Below, piece by piece: positions 1 to 8,810 of a DNA stretch of 64,000 nt. The notes beneath the pieces are model-generated. The model searched no databases and was not told where the DNA came from. It saw nothing but the letters and a program-made list of their open reading frames with translations. Location: NCBI RefSeq assembly GCF_032190615.1, contig NZ_JAVLAT010000001.1:2116501-2180500 (forward strand), given 5' to 3'. Position 1 is the stretch's first letter, and each line of letters opens with the position of its first letter. The stretch is from Brucella pseudogrignonensis (GTDB lineage Bacteria; Pseudomonadota; Alphaproteobacteria; Rhizobiales; Rhizobiaceae). Position numbers and translations under genes: made by a program.

Positions 1-324
1 GAGAAATCGCAGCCTTTTTGCTTTGGTTATTCAATAAACTACGACTTGACGTTTCAACGCGTCTTCCGCATGTTGAGCCTGCGGCATTGAGAATGCGCGA
101 ATGCAGAAACATCTGCAAACTCTTCGATTGTAAGCAGATGCTTCAAACGTGAAATCAAGCCGATGAAACCCGGTGAATGGACGGTTTCAGGCACTTCCAT
201 GCCGCTATCTTTGGCCCGGGGAGGGGTTTTCGGGCCTTTCATGCGCCGATGTGTGCAGATAATTGCTCCGTGATTGCGAGCGATCTATCTCAAGCTGGTG
301 CGCGCTCAATGGGAGTTGGCCTAA
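1..324. other. intergenic region upstream of hppA
   Basis: I see no convincing gene here. A frame open from the left edge to about base 149 has no recognisable protein signature and could be the tail of a gene cut by the window or chance. The stretch before 325 should hold the hppA leader and promoter, but no clear promoter boxes stand out. Confidence 0.4.
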
Positions 325-2475
325 ATGGGAATCGGAGTTCTTCTTCTCGTCATAGCCTGCGGTGTATTTTCCGTTCTGTTTGCCATATGGGCAACGCGTT
401 CGGTTCTCGCCGCAGATCAGGGCACAGCGCGTATGCAGGAAATTGCTGCTGCAATTCGTGAAGGTGCCGCAGCCTATCTCGCACGACAATATACGACGAT
501 TGCGCTGGTTGGCGTCGTTGTTTTTCTTGCAGTGTGGTATCTGCTCTCAATTTCCGCTGCTATAGGCTTTCTCATCGGTGCGATCCTCTCCGGTTTGACA
601 GGCTTTATCGGGATGCATGTTTCTGTTCGTGCGAATGTACGAACCGCGCAAGCTGCATCTCTGAGCCTCGCCGGTGGCCTGGAAATAGCTTTTAAGTCGG
701 GCGCTATCACTGGAATGCTCGTGGCTGGTTTGGCACTGTTGGGCGTGTCGGTTTATTATTTAATCCTGACTGTCTGGCTGGGTTATGCGCCGTCTGATCG
801 TACAGTCATCGATGCGCTTGTGGCGCTCGGTTTTGGTGCGTCGCTGATTTCTATTTTCGCGCGCTTAGGCGGCGGTATCTTTACAAAGGGCGCTGATGTC
901 GGTGGCGATCTTGTTGGCAAGGTCGAGGCAGGCATTCCGGAAGATGATCCACGCAATCCGGCAACCATTGCTGATAATGTTGGCGATAATGTCGGTGACT
1001 GTGCGGGCATGGCTGCGGATTTGTTTGAAACTTATGCGGTTACGGTTGTCGCAACAATGGTTCTGGCCGCAATCTTCTTCGCCGGTTCCGGTGTGCTTTC
1101 AAGCGTGATGCTTTATCCGCTGGCGATCTGTGGCGTTTCTATCCTTACATCGATTGCCGGGACGTTTTTTGTCAAGCTTGGCGTTAATGGCTCGATCATG
1201 GGTGCGCTTTATAAAGGGCTGATCGCTACCGGACTGCTGTCTATTGCAGGTCTGGCCGTCGCCAATACACTGACTGTTGGCTGGGGAGAGGTCGGCACTG
1301 TTGCGGGTCAAACAATCACGGGAACCAACCTGTTTATCTGTGGCATCATCGGTTTGATCGTTACCGGCCTGATCGTCGTGATTACTGAATATTATACCGG
1401 CACCAACAAACGCCCAGTCAATTCCATTGCGCAGGCGTCTGTGACGGGCCATGGCACCAATGTCATTCAGGGCTTGGCGGTGTCGCTGGAATCAACTGCT
1501 TTGCCTGCCATCGTGATCGTTGGCGGTATCATAGGCACGTATCAGCTTGCGGGACTGTTCGGAACAGCAATTGCCGTGACAGCTATGCTCGGTATTGCTG
1601 GTATGATTGTAGCGCTCGATGCTTTTGGTCCGGTGACGGATAATGCGGGCGGCATTGCCGAAATGGCAGGCCTTGATCCGGAAGTGCGCAAATCAACCGA
1701 TGCGCTGGATGCCGTTGGCAATACGACAAAAGCTGTTACGAAGGGCTATGCGATTGGTTCTGCGGGTCTCGGTGCACTGGTGCTGTTTGCCGCCTATTCC
1801 AATGATTTGTCCTATTTCGCCGCCAATGGACAAACCTATCCCTATTTCGCAGATATGGGGCCAGTATCGTTTGAGCTGTCCAATCCATATGTTGTGGCTG
1901 GTCTGATCTTCGGTGGCCTTATTCCCTATCTCTTTGGCGGTATGGCCATGACAGCTGTTGGACGTGCTGGCGGTGCCGTTGTGCAGGAAGTACGCCGTCA
2001 GTTTCGCGAAAAGCCGGGCATTATGACTGGAAAAGATCGTCCGGATTATGCGCGTGCAGTTGATCTGCTCACCAAAGCGGCTATCCGGGAAATGATTATT
2101 CCATCGCTGCTTCCGGTTCTGGCTCCGATTGTAGTCTATTTTGGTGTTCTGCTCATCTCAGGCTCCAAAGCTGCGGCCTTTGCAGCGCTCGGCGCGTCAC
2201 TTCTGGGCGTTATCATCAACGGATTGTTTGTGGCCATATCCATGACATCGGGTGGTGGAGCATGGGATAATGCCAAGAAAAGCTTTGAAGATGGCTTTAC
2301 CGATGCCGATGGCGTGAAACATCTGAAAGGTTCGGAAGCACATAAGGCTTCCGTAACAGGCGATACTGTGGGTGATCCTTATAAGGATACCGCTGGGCCC
2401 GCCGTTAATCCGGCAATCAAGATCACCAACATCGTGGCACTCTTGCTGCTTGCAGTGCTTGCGCATTCCGCGTGA
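325..2475 (+). CDS. hppA: K+-independent proton-translocating membrane pyrophosphatase
   Basis: This protein couples hydrolysis of cytosolic pyrophosphate to proton export across the membrane. At 716 residues with many hydrophobic segments it has the usual family length. The substrate-binding loop starting [13 protein letters not shown] lies at residues 191-211, and the second acidic loop, with [10 protein letters not shown], at 216-225. A lysine at position 469 in GNTTKA is the residue that marks the K+-independent class; K+-dependent enzymes carry alanine there. ATG 325 begins the first membrane helix directly, so it is taken as the start. A strong terminator follows, so the gene ends its own transcript and is convergent with bamE. 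Confidence 0.97.
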   Translation: MGIGVLLLVIACGVFSVLFAIWATRSVLAADQGTARMQEIAAAIREGAAAYLARQYTTIALVGVVVFLAVWYLLSISAAIGFLIGAILSGLTGFIGMHVSVRANVRTAQAASLSLAGGLEIAFKSGAITGMLVAGLALLGVSVYYLILTVWLGYAPSDRTVIDALVALGFGASLISIFARLGGGIFTKGADVGGDLVGKVEAGIPEDDPRNPATIADNVGDNVGDCAGMAADLFETYAVTVVATMVLAAIFFAGSGVLSSVMLYPLAICGVSILTSIAGTFFVKLGVNGSIMGALYKGLIATGLLSIAGLAVANTLTVGWGEVGTVAGQTITGTNLFICGIIGLIVTGLIVVITEYYTGTNKRPVNSIAQASVTGHGTNVIQGLAVSLESTALPAIVIVGGIIGTYQLAGLFGTAIAVTAMLGIAGMIVALDAFGPVTDNAGGIAEMAGLDPEVRKSTDALDAVGNTTKAVTKGYAIGSAGLGALVLFAAYSNDLSYFAANGQTYPYFADMGPVSFELSNPYVVAGLIFGGLIPYLFGGMAMTAVGRAGGAVVQEVRRQFREKPGIMTGKDRPDYARAVDLLTKAAIREMIIPSLLPVLAPIVVYFGVLLISGSKAAAFAALGASLLGVIINGLFVAISMTSGGGAWDNAKKSFEDGFTDADGVKHLKGSEAHKASVTGDTVGDPYKDTAGPAVNPAIKITNIVALLLLAVLAHSA

Positions 2476-2487
2476 TGTAAAACCAAT

Positions 2488-2516
2488 AAAAAACCCGCCG
2501 TAAGGCGGGTTTTTTT
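2488..2516. terminator. bidirectional terminator between hppA and bamE
   Basis: A perfect GC-rich hairpin (AAACCCGCC / GGCGGGTTT, 3-base loop TAA offset by G) is flanked by an A-run on the left and seven T on the right. It can serve both convergent genes. Confidence 0.9.
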
Positions 2517-2532
2517 GATCGTTTTTGCAGAA

Positions 2533-3063
2533 TTAGTTGTTTCCGCCAGCTGTCATGCCGCCTGGAAGCGACGTTGGGGCTTTGGCAACCCCCTGGATGA
2601 TCTGGCCAATAAAGGTCTGGTCCTTACCGCCGGTCGGCGTCGTACGGGATACAAAATCAAAGACCTTGCCATCCTGAAGACCATAATTGGCGATATGGTG
2701 AACCTTGCCGTCCTTATCGAAGTAAACCGCAAGGATATTGCGATCGACAATTTTCGGCTTCATGAACTGAGCTGCACGGTAGCGCTTCTGCGAAATGTAA
2801 TAGAACACTTCGTTATCGAAGGTCGCCGTTGTCGATGGCGTTCCGAGAGCCAGAAGCACTTGCTCACGGCTGGAACCAACCGGAACCGAATCGAGCGCAT
2901 CCTGATCAAGCACGTAACCCTCTGTGATCGTTTCCGACGGGTTTAGCGTGGACGCGGTGTTGCATCCGGCAAGAGCCGCCGAAAAGAGAATTGCTGTGCC
3001 TGCGAGAAGGGCACGCTGTTTGCGTGCGCTTGGGAAAATTCGCTGCAACAAAGACCTCTCCAT
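2533..3063 (-). CDS. bamE: outer membrane assembly lipoprotein BamE (SmpA/OmlA family)
   Basis: BamE is an accessory lipoprotein of the BAM complex that inserts beta-barrel proteins into the outer membrane. The 176-residue product has a basic N-terminus, a hydrophobic stretch and a lipobox LAGC with the lipidated cysteine at residue 34. The SmpA/OmlA core follows at about residues 50-130, with VPVGSSREQV and LGTPS motifs typical of the family. A Gly-rich C-terminal tail extends beyond the usual E. coli length, as is common in alphaproteobacteria. It is divergent from the ubiquinol-cytochrome c chaperone gene; the 89-base gap holds both promoters. Confidence 0.92.
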   Translation of the reverse strand: MERSLLQRIFPSARKQRALLAGTAILFSAALAGCNTASTLNPSETITEGYVLDQDALDSVPVGSSREQVLLALGTPSTTATFDNEVFYYISQKRYRAAQFMKPKIVDRNILAVYFDKDGKVHHIANYGLQDGKVFDFVSRTTPTGGKDQTFIGQIIQGVAKAPTSLPGGMTAGGNN

Positions 3064-3152
3064 ACATTCTATATCAGCGCGGCACTTTCGCCGTCAGGAG
3101 AACTTCGGTAAACCACCTTGCTTCTGGATGCAACAAGTACGGTCGTATACGA

Positions 3153-3740
3153 ATGATTCTTCGACTTTTTCGCCGCAAAAACAAAGCAAATGAGACAGTT
3201 GTGCTTCGCGTTTACGAGACGATCGTGGCGGCGGCGCGGCAAAAGCGATTTTATTCACAATTTCACGTGCCTGATACACCATTGGGGCGCTATGAAATGC
3301 TTTCTGTTCATATTTTCCTTGTCCTTCATCGTATGAAGGGCGAAAATTCGGCGCTGATGCCGCTTGCACAGGACATCGCGGACGAGTTTTTCAAAGATGT
3401 CGACCATTCTTTGCGAGAATTGGGAATCGGTGATCAGGGCGTTCCGAAGCGGATGAAGAAGCTGGCACGGATGTTTTACGGCCGCGTCAGTTCTTACGGA
3501 ACGGCACTGGATAATAATGACGAAGAGGCATTGGCGGCGGCTCTGACAAGAAATATTCAGCCTGATCTCGAATTATGGCCGCATTCTCACCATTTGAGTG
3601 CGTATGTGTTCGCGTGCCGGGATTTGCTTGCAAAAACCGATGACAGCGTTTTGGCAGTAGGTGATATTTCCTTTATGAATGTCGACGAGATGGCGCTATC
3701 GCCAACTGATACGAATAAAAAGGCTGAGAATAATGAATGA
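3153..3740 (+). CDS. ubiquinol-cytochrome c chaperone family protein (CBP3-like)
   Basis: The 195-residue product matches the bacterial ubiquinol-cytochrome c chaperone family, relatives of mitochondrial Cbp3 that help cytochrome b / bc1 complex biogenesis. Family-type features are PLGRYEMLSVH near residue 35, the LRELGIGDQGVPKRMKKLA segment near 85-105 and a FYGR motif. The open frame extends upstream to 2991 but would overlap bamE; ATG 3153 (MILRLFRRKN) gives the usual family length and N-terminus. The stop overlaps the start of the DUF177 gene by 8 bases, so the two are translationally coupled. Confidence 0.85.
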   Translation: MILRLFRRKNKANETVVLRVYETIVAAARQKRFYSQFHVPDTPLGRYEMLSVHIFLVLHRMKGENSALMPLAQDIADEFFKDVDHSLRELGIGDQGVPKRMKKLARMFYGRVSSYGTALDNNDEEALAAALTRNIQPDLELWPHSHHLSAYVFACRDLLAKTDDSVLAVGDISFMNVDEMALSPTDTNKKAENNE

Positions 3741-4290
3741 TAAACCGGCACTGACTTATCCCGTTCCGGTTCTGCATCTCCCCCACAAGGGTTTGACGGT
3801 GAAGGTAGGGACGAATGAAAAGGAAAGAGTGGCATTGGCTGATGAGCACGGCCTTGTTTCGGTCAAGTCTTTCGATGCCGAATTCTTGCTGACGCCCTGG
3901 AAAAAGCGTGGCATTCGCATTCGTGGAACGATCAAAGCAGACGTAGTGCAGTCATGTGTGGCAACGCTTGAACCGCTGGATGCAACGATTGTCGAGCAGG
4001 TCGATACGATTTTTGTGCCTGAGGATTCCCGCCTCGCTAAAATCCAGCTCGATGAGAGTGGTGAATTGCTGCTTGATGCGGAAGGCGCAGACATTCCAGA
4101 GACATTTATTGGCGATAAAATTGATTTGGGCGCTGTCGCGGAAGAGTTTTTTGAGCTGGCCCTCGATCCTTACCCACGCAAGCCGGGACTGCCAGATGAG
4201 TCGGAACCAGTGATTTTTGGTGATCTGAACGATGACGATAAGCCTGATTCGCCTTTCGCCAAGCTATCTGACTGGTCCAAGAAGCCGTGA
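3733..4290 (+). CDS. DUF177 family protein (YceD homologue)
   Basis: The 185-residue acidic protein belongs to the DUF177/YceD family, usually found beside rpmF and fab/plsX genes and thought to act in 23S rRNA or L32 metabolism. The C-terminal half carries the family-like EGADIPETFIGDKIDLG and LALDPYPRKPG segments (about residues 120-160). In this genome the neighbour rpmF is not seen; plsX follows 121 bases downstream. ATG 3733 is chosen because it overlaps the upstream stop in the normal coupled way; a longer frame to 3679 is unlikely. Confidence 0.85.
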   Translation: MNDKPALTYPVPVLHLPHKGLTVKVGTNEKERVALADEHGLVSVKSFDAEFLLTPWKKRGIRIRGTIKADVVQSCVATLEPLDATIVEQVDTIFVPEDSRLAKIQLDESGELLLDAEGADIPETFIGDKIDLGAVAEEFFELALDPYPRKPGLPDESEPVIFGDLNDDDKPDSPFAKLSDWSKKP

Positions 4291-4411
4291 ATTAACGGGT
4301 GCTTGATAGAATCTGGTTGTGCATGACCGGAAAAACACTATTTTCGCGGAAAAGCTCTCTGTTTTTAAAAATGCAGATTTGGGGCAAGGGATCGCACAGG
4401 ATTAATCAAGA

Positions 4412-5470
4412 GTGATAAAAATTTCGATTGACGCCATGGGCGGTGATTTTGGCCCTGAAGTGGTCATCCCAGGTGCGGCGAAGGCGCTTGAGCGTCATCC
4501 TGATATCCGGTTTATTTTCTTTGGTTTGGCCGGACAGGTCGAGCCTGTATTGGCACGTTATCCGAAACTTCAGGCAGCATCCGAGTTCCGCGCCAGTGAA
4601 GTGGCGGTCAAAATGGATGATAAGCCGAGCCAGGCGCTTCGCGCTGGTCGTGGCAAGTCTTCTATGTGGCAGGCTATTGAAGCCGTAAAAACTGGCGATG
4701 CAGATGTATGTGTCTCTGCGGGCAATACCGGCGCGCTGATGGCTATGTCAAAATTTTGCCTGCGTATGCTCTCCGATGTTGAGCGACCTGCGATTGCTGC
4801 GATTTGGCCAACCTTGAAGGGCGAATGCATCGTGCTGGATGTCGGCGCGACCATTGGTGCGGATGCGCGCCAATTGGTGGACTATGCAGTGATGGGCGCG
4901 GGTATGGCGCGCGCACTCTTTGAAATTCGTAAGCCGACTGTTGGGCTTCTGAATGTCGGCACCGAAGAAGTTAAAGGCCTCGACGAAGTAAAACAAGCAG
5001 CGCAGATTCTGCGCGATATGCCGCTTGATGGCTTGCAGTATAAAGGTTTTGTCGAAGGAAACGACATTGGCAATGGTGCCGTTGACGTGGTGGTCACCGA
5101 AGGTTTTACGGGCAATATTGCGCTCAAGACCGCTGAAGGCACTGCTCGGCAAATGGGTACGTTGCTGCGTCAGGCCATGAGCCGCACACTTCTTTCAAAA
5201 ATCGGCTATATCTTCGCTAAGGGCGCATTTGATCGCATTCGCGAAAAAATGGACCCGAACAAGGTCAATGGTGGCGTATTGCTCGGCATGAGCGGCGTTG
5301 TTATCAAAAGCCACGGGAGCGCAACTGCCGAAGGCTTTTGTTCAGCGATCGAAGTTGGCTATGACATGGTTCGCAACAAGCTGCTCGAAAAAATCGAAGT
5401 CGATCTGGCGCATTTCCACCACAGTCATCCGCAAACTGCGTCGAATGATGGTAGCGAAAGCACAAAATAA
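4412..5470 (+). CDS. plsX: phosphate acyltransferase PlsX
   Basis: PlsX converts acyl-ACP to acyl-phosphate, the donor for the first acylation of glycerol-3-phosphate in phospholipid synthesis. The 352-residue product starts with the diagnostic [12 protein letters not shown] motif and carries [10 protein letters not shown] and [13 protein letters not shown] motifs at about 107-116 and 234-246. The start codon is GTG at 4412. The gene sits between DUF177 and fabH, the conserved order in Rhizobiales, and is probably cotranscribed with fabH (78-base gap). Confidence 0.96.
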   Translation: MIKISIDAMGGDFGPEVVIPGAAKALERHPDIRFIFFGLAGQVEPVLARYPKLQAASEFRASEVAVKMDDKPSQALRAGRGKSSMWQAIEAVKTGDADVCVSAGNTGALMAMSKFCLRMLSDVERPAIAAIWPTLKGECIVLDVGATIGADARQLVDYAVMGAGMARALFEIRKPTVGLLNVGTEEVKGLDEVKQAAQILRDMPLDGLQYKGFVEGNDIGNGAVDVVVTEGFTGNIALKTAEGTARQMGTLLRQAMSRTLLSKIGYIFAKGAFDRIREKMDPNKVNGGVLLGMSGVVIKSHGSATAEGFCSAIEVGYDMVRNKLLEKIEVDLAHFHHSHPQTASNDGSESTK

Positions 5471-5548
5471 TAATATGCCTCACTAGGGGGCACGAATTTT
5501 GACCGGCAGAAAAGCCTGCTACGGTCACGCAGGACAGGAAAAATAACG

Positions 5549-6520
5549 ATGATAAGATCTGTCGTAAGAGGTATTGGTTCGGCATTGCCTGAGCGGATCA
5601 TGAAGAACTCCGACTTCGCGGGCGTGATTGAAACCTCCGACGAATGGATTGTTCAGCGCACAGGCATCCGCCAGCGTCACATTGCGGGTGAGGGCGAAAC
5701 AACTGTATCGCTCGGTGCAGCAGCAGCGCGCGCGGCACTTGAAAATGCGGGTATCGAGGCGTCGGATATTGATCTCGTACTCGTGGCAACATCGACGCCG
5801 AACCATACATTTCCAGCCAGTGCTGTTGAAATTCAGCGCGAGCTGGGAATTACTACTGGCTTTGCGTTTGATTTGCAGGCCGTTTGCAGTGGCTTCATTT
5901 ATGCCATAACCACGGCGGATCTTTATATCCGCGGCGGTCTGGCGAAGCGTGTTCTGGTTATTGGCGCAGAAACATTCTCGCGTATTCTCGATTGGAATGA
6001 TCGCACGACCTGTGTGCTGTTCGGTGACGGTGCAGGCGCACTTGTGCTTGAGTCGGCAGAAGGCAAAGGTCTGACGTCAGATCGCGGTGTTCTGACAGCG
6101 AATCTCCGCTCGGATGGCAACCACAAAGAAAAGCTTTTTGTTGATGGCGGACCATCGACCACGCAAACAGTCGGTCATCTTCGCATGGAAGGCCGCGAAG
6201 TTTTCAAACATGCCGTGGGCATGATCACGGATGTGATCGAGGCTTCTTTTGCAGAAACCGGGCTGACAGCTGAGGATATTGATTGGTTTGTGCCACATCA
6301 GGCCAACAAGCGCATAATCGACGCTTCCGCTAAAAAACTCAATATCGCCGAGGAAAAGGTGGTTATCACCGTGGATCGCCACGGAAATACCTCGGCAGCC
6401 TCTGTTCCACTGGCGCTTGCAACGGCAGTTGCAGACGGGCGCATTAAGAAGGGCGACCTTGTTCTTTTGGAAGCTATGGGTGGCGGATTTACATGGGGCG
6501 CAGTTCTATTGCGCTGGTAA
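5549..6520 (+). CDS. fabH: beta-ketoacyl-ACP synthase III
   Basis: FabH starts fatty-acid synthesis by condensing acetyl-CoA with malonyl-ACP. The 323-residue protein shows the complete catalytic triad: Cys113 in AVCSGF, His250 in VPHQAN and Asn280 in HGNTSAA. The QANKR segment after His250 matches the ACP-docking patch. Length is normal for the family. It follows plsX and precedes ihfA, as in other Rhizobiales. Confidence 0.97.
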   Translation: MIRSVVRGIGSALPERIMKNSDFAGVIETSDEWIVQRTGIRQRHIAGEGETTVSLGAAAARAALENAGIEASDIDLVLVATSTPNHTFPASAVEIQRELGITTGFAFDLQAVCSGFIYAITTADLYIRGGLAKRVLVIGAETFSRILDWNDRTTCVLFGDGAGALVLESAEGKGLTSDRGVLTANLRSDGNHKEKLFVDGGPSTTQTVGHLRMEGREVFKHAVGMITDVIEASFAETGLTAEDIDWFVPHQANKRIIDASAKKLNIAEEKVVITVDRHGNTSAASVPLALATAVADGRIKKGDLVLLEAMGGGFTWGAVLLRW

Positions 6521-6637
6521 TTAGAAAATTGATAGGCCGTGAGGAAACTCGCGGCTTGACCGAACCACTTTTATTTGTGTAACCTCCTGTCACTTAAGGA
6601 TATTATCTGTTCAAACACTAACCAGGCAGGTTCGGTT

Positions 6638-6961
6638 ATGGGAGGTAAGACGGTCACACGTGCTGATCTGGCAGAGGCTGTTTATCGTAAGGTAGGCCTA
6701 TCCAGAACAGAATCGGCGGCTCTGGTCGAGATGATCCTCGATGAGGTCTGTGACGCTATCGTAAACGGGGAAACCGTGAAACTGTCGTCATTTGCGACAT
6801 TTCAGGTCCGTGACAAGAATGAACGTATCGGCCGTAATCCGAAGACGGGTGAAGAAGTTCCAATTCTTCCGCGCCGCGTGATGACATTCAAGGCTTCCAA
6901 CGTTCTGAAGCAGCGCATTTTGCAAGAACATCAGAAGCGCAGCGCAAAAAGCACTAAGTAA
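6638..6961 (+). CDS. ihfA: integration host factor subunit alpha
   Basis: IHF alpha pairs with IHF beta to bind and sharply bend DNA at specific sites, shaping promoters, replication and recombination. The 107-residue product has the HU/IHF fold: [16 protein letters not shown] start, and the DNA-arm motif [12 protein letters not shown] followed by [13 protein letters not shown]. The tail KRSAKSTK is basic. ATG 6638 is preferred over the frame's upstream start at 6575 because it gives the normal IHF N-terminus. A strong terminator follows. Confidence 0.95.
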   Translation: MGGKTVTRADLAEAVYRKVGLSRTESAALVEMILDEVCDAIVNGETVKLSSFATFQVRDKNERIGRNPKTGEEVPILPRRVMTFKASNVLKQRILQEHQKRSAKSTK

Positions 6962-7002
6962 AAATTCAGATCAGTTTGCATTAGAGCAGTTTCATGAGTT
7001 CA

Positions 7003-7032
7003 GCCGCCCGTTTCGATGGGCGGCTTTTTTGT
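7003..7032 (+). terminator. rho-independent terminator of ihfA
   Basis: An 8-bp perfect stem AGCCGCCC / GGGCGGCT with an 8-base loop is followed by a T-run. It ends the ihfA transcript 40 bases past the stop codon. Confidence 0.88.
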
Positions 7033-7170
7033 TTCATCATTGAAGCGAGGTGAGACTTTCTACTATCAACAATCTAATTGCGTATTTCCTGTTATTCTGA
7101 AGAGGTGCTTCTTAGTTCCTGATATTATATATTCCTTATTAAGGCTGAGTCGGGCCGCTAATATGAGATG

Positions 7171-7203
7171 CCGAGAAATTGGGGCTTTTCGTCGGTTTTT
7201 TTT
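7171..7203 (+). terminator. second terminator-like hairpin upstream of merR
   Basis: CCGA-GAAA pairs with TTTC-G-TCGG (one bulged G) and is followed directly by eight T. It lies about 140 bases past the ihfA terminator with no protein gene between, so if real it ends a separate short transcript. Confidence 0.45.
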
Positions 7204-7330
7204 ATGATAAACGCCGTTGGATTATTGTGATATTATGGCTCGTACTGATTGAAGTACTGATTGCCATTTGAACTATCTGGACTGGCAGGGGAGGCCTTAA
7301 GGCTAACCAAACCACTGGAAAGGCAAGCAG

Positions 7331-7870
7331 ATGGATAAAAGCCCTGACGCATTCAGGACGATTAGCGAAGTTGCAGAGGATCTTGATCTTCCGCAGCATG
7401 TTCTGCGTTTTTGGGAAACGCGTTTTACCCAGATTAAGCCTATGAAGCGTGGCGGCGGGCGCCGCTATTATCGCCCGCTCGATGTTGAACTGCTTAAAGG
7501 TATTCGGCATCTGCTTTATGATCAGGGTTATACGATCAAAGGCGTGCAGCGCCTTCTGCGCGAAAATAATGCGCAATTCATCATTGCTCTCGGTAACGGT
7601 GATGTACAAGCTATCGATGCGATTACGCGCCAGAAACAGGCAGCCGCTGAAAAGCAGGCGATGGAAAACGCCGCTGATAATGAAATGGCATTACCGAACG
7701 GCATTAAAGCGCCGCAACCAGCGCGCAAGCTGTTTGGCCTCTTGAAAGGCGAAGAAGACGGCCCGATTGGTGCTGATGGTAAGCGGGCCTCTAAAGACAA
7801 TAGAAGTCTTTTGCAGGAAGCGCTATTTGACCTTCTTGAATGCAAGCGACTTCTGGATCAGGTTCGTTGA
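7331..7870 (+). CDS. MerR family transcriptional regulator
   Basis: The 179-residue protein has an N-terminal MerR winged helix-turn-helix at about residues 8-76 ([22 protein letters not shown], then GGGRRYY and [16 protein letters not shown]). The C-terminal part is low in similarity to metal- or drug-sensing MerR proteins and lacks the cysteines of metal sensors. A MerR-type gene directly after ihfA is conserved in Rhizobiales, but its target is not known to me. A bidirectional terminator closes the gene. Confidence 0.88.
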   Translation: MDKSPDAFRTISEVAEDLDLPQHVLRFWETRFTQIKPMKRGGGRRYYRPLDVELLKGIRHLLYDQGYTIKGVQRLLRENNAQFIIALGNGDVQAIDAITRQKQAAAEKQAMENAADNEMALPNGIKAPQPARKLFGLLKGEEDGPIGADGKRASKDNRSLLQEALFDLLECKRLLDQVR

Positions 7871-7878
7871 TATCGAAT

Positions 7879-7908
7879 AAAAAAGGGAGGCATTTGCCTC
7901 CCTTTTTT
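7879..7908. terminator. bidirectional terminator between merR-type gene and gdx
   Basis: A perfect stem AAAAAAGGGAGGC / GCCTCCCTTTTTT with loop ATTT separates two convergent genes and has A and T runs on both sides. Confidence 0.93.
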
Positions 7909-7913
7909 ATGTT

Positions 7914-8231
7914 TTATGTCGATGACAATTTTAGTCCGATTATACCTGCAAGGATAAGCATCACACTTGTGATACGGAAAAAGCTCGCCGCTTCACCGAG
8001 AATGAAAATTCCCACCAGAAACGCACCAACGGCACCAATCCCGGTCCAGACGGCGTAAGCAGTGCCCAACGGAAGGGTTCGCATTGCAATAGAAAGCAGT
8101 GCGAAACTACCGATCATGGTCACAATGGTAATGACGCTGGGGGTGAGGATCGAAAATCCCTCAGATTTTTTCATGAAATAGGCCCATATGACCTCAAGGC
8201 CTCCAGCTATTGCCAGATAAATCCATGCCAT
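7914..8231 (-). CDS. gdx: SMR-family guanidinium exporter (Gdx/SugE)
   Basis: This is a 105-residue, four-helix small multidrug resistance protein. Its sequence is of the SugE/Gdx subtype, which exports guanidinium in exchange for protons as a dual-topology dimer. Glu13, the shared proton/substrate site, is present in [10 protein letters not shown], with Trp16 after it, and the [14 protein letters not shown] segment near residue 60 is typical of Gdx. ATG 8231 has a good AAGGAG site nine bases upstream; the frame's earlier start at 8264 would lie inside the riboswitch. The upstream guanidine-II riboswitch strongly supports the substrate. Older annotations call such genes quaternary ammonium resistance sugE. 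Confidence 0.93.
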   Translation of the reverse strand: MAWIYLAIAGGLEVIWAYFMKKSEGFSILTPSVITIVTMIGSFALLSIAMRTLPLGTAYAVWTGIGAVGAFLVGIFILGEAASFFRITSVMLILAGIIGLKLSST

Positions 8232-8232
8232 T

Positions 8233-8613
8233 TTATTTTGCTCCTTGGATATGGGCCGTCCCATGATTGAAATAACGAAAGGTCGTCCTTTCGAGATAAA
8301 ATTTCATTTTAATGGGAGGGGTGTTGCTCAGCATTGTGAAAACATAAGCTCGAATTACTGCCATCAACAGTTCACGCTGGCCGGCATTTTCGCGAGTTGT
8401 TTGCGAAACAAAGTCGTGGAGCATTTCGGCTGAAGATTGCAGACGCTCCGGCACAACTACAGTGCGACTTGAAGCAATAAACAAAGAACCTGCTGCAACC
8501 ATGACAGTCAGCAGCTTATAGAGTGCAGAATTTTTTAAAACGATCTGTTGGCCAACCAGTGTGCCAAGCTCGACAATAGGTTTGATCGCGAATTGTTCTA
8601 TAGGTCCAGTCAC
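8233..8613 (-). pseudogene. orphan N-terminal fragment of ATP synthase subunit a
   Basis: A 126-codon frame starting at GTG 8613 resembles the first part of F0 subunit a (AtpB): a GPIEQF opening, LKNSALYKLLTV, VVVPERLQSSAEM and FVSQTTRENAG match the family's N-terminal region up to the second helix. Similarity fades at about residue 95, and the proton-channel helices with the essential arginine are absent, so it cannot be a working subunit. The tail reads through the gdx riboswitch and stops at TAA 8235-8233, one base before the gdx start. It is preceded by its own guanidine-II riboswitch. Probably a duplicated, decayed fragment, though a short coding role cannot be excluded. Confidence 0.65.
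8241..8293 (-). promoter_or_regulatory. guanidine-II (mini-ykkC) riboswitch of gdx
   Basis: On the minus strand two small hairpins lie in a row. The distal one (8293-8276) is a perfect 7-bp stem CGAAAGG/CCTTTCG with tetraloop ACGA. The proximal one (8264-8251) is a 5-bp stem ATGGG/CCCAT with tetraloop ACGG. The linker is 11 bases, and the AAGGAG ribosome site (8246-8241) follows at once. Two hairpins with ACGR loops are the defining features of the guanidine-II class, which turns translation on when guanidine is bound. The gene downstream is the expected guanidinium exporter. Confidence 0.93.
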
Positions 8614-8629
8614 GGAACAGCCCTTAAAT

Positions 8630-8672
8630 GGGGCCGTCCCCTATGCGAACACAGACGCGGGTCGTCCCGCGT
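8630..8672 (-). promoter_or_regulatory. second guanidine-II (mini-ykkC) riboswitch
   Basis: On the minus strand a perfect 7-bp hairpin ACGCGGG/CCCGCGT with tetraloop ACGA (8672-8655) is followed after 13 bases by a 4-bp hairpin GGGG/CCCC with tetraloop ACGG (8641-8630). Same layout and loops as the copy in front of gdx, but with different stem sequences, so base pairing rather than sequence is conserved. The next start codon is GTG 8613 of the subunit-a fragment, with only a weak AAGGG ribosome site between. Confidence 0.88.
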
Positions 8673-8810
8673 ACTCTTCAGATAGCTATGTTTTCTGCGG
8701 CAGACAAGTGTGGTGTCATCCGTGCTCTACGAAAACTTGATTGAGCTGCACTGGATCGACCCGCCATTTACGCTATTCTAACGGGCACCTAACAATTTGG
8801 AGACTGACCA

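Noticed and set aside
54..242. 62-codon minus-strand frame at the left edge
   Set aside because: No similarity or start signal; probably chance.
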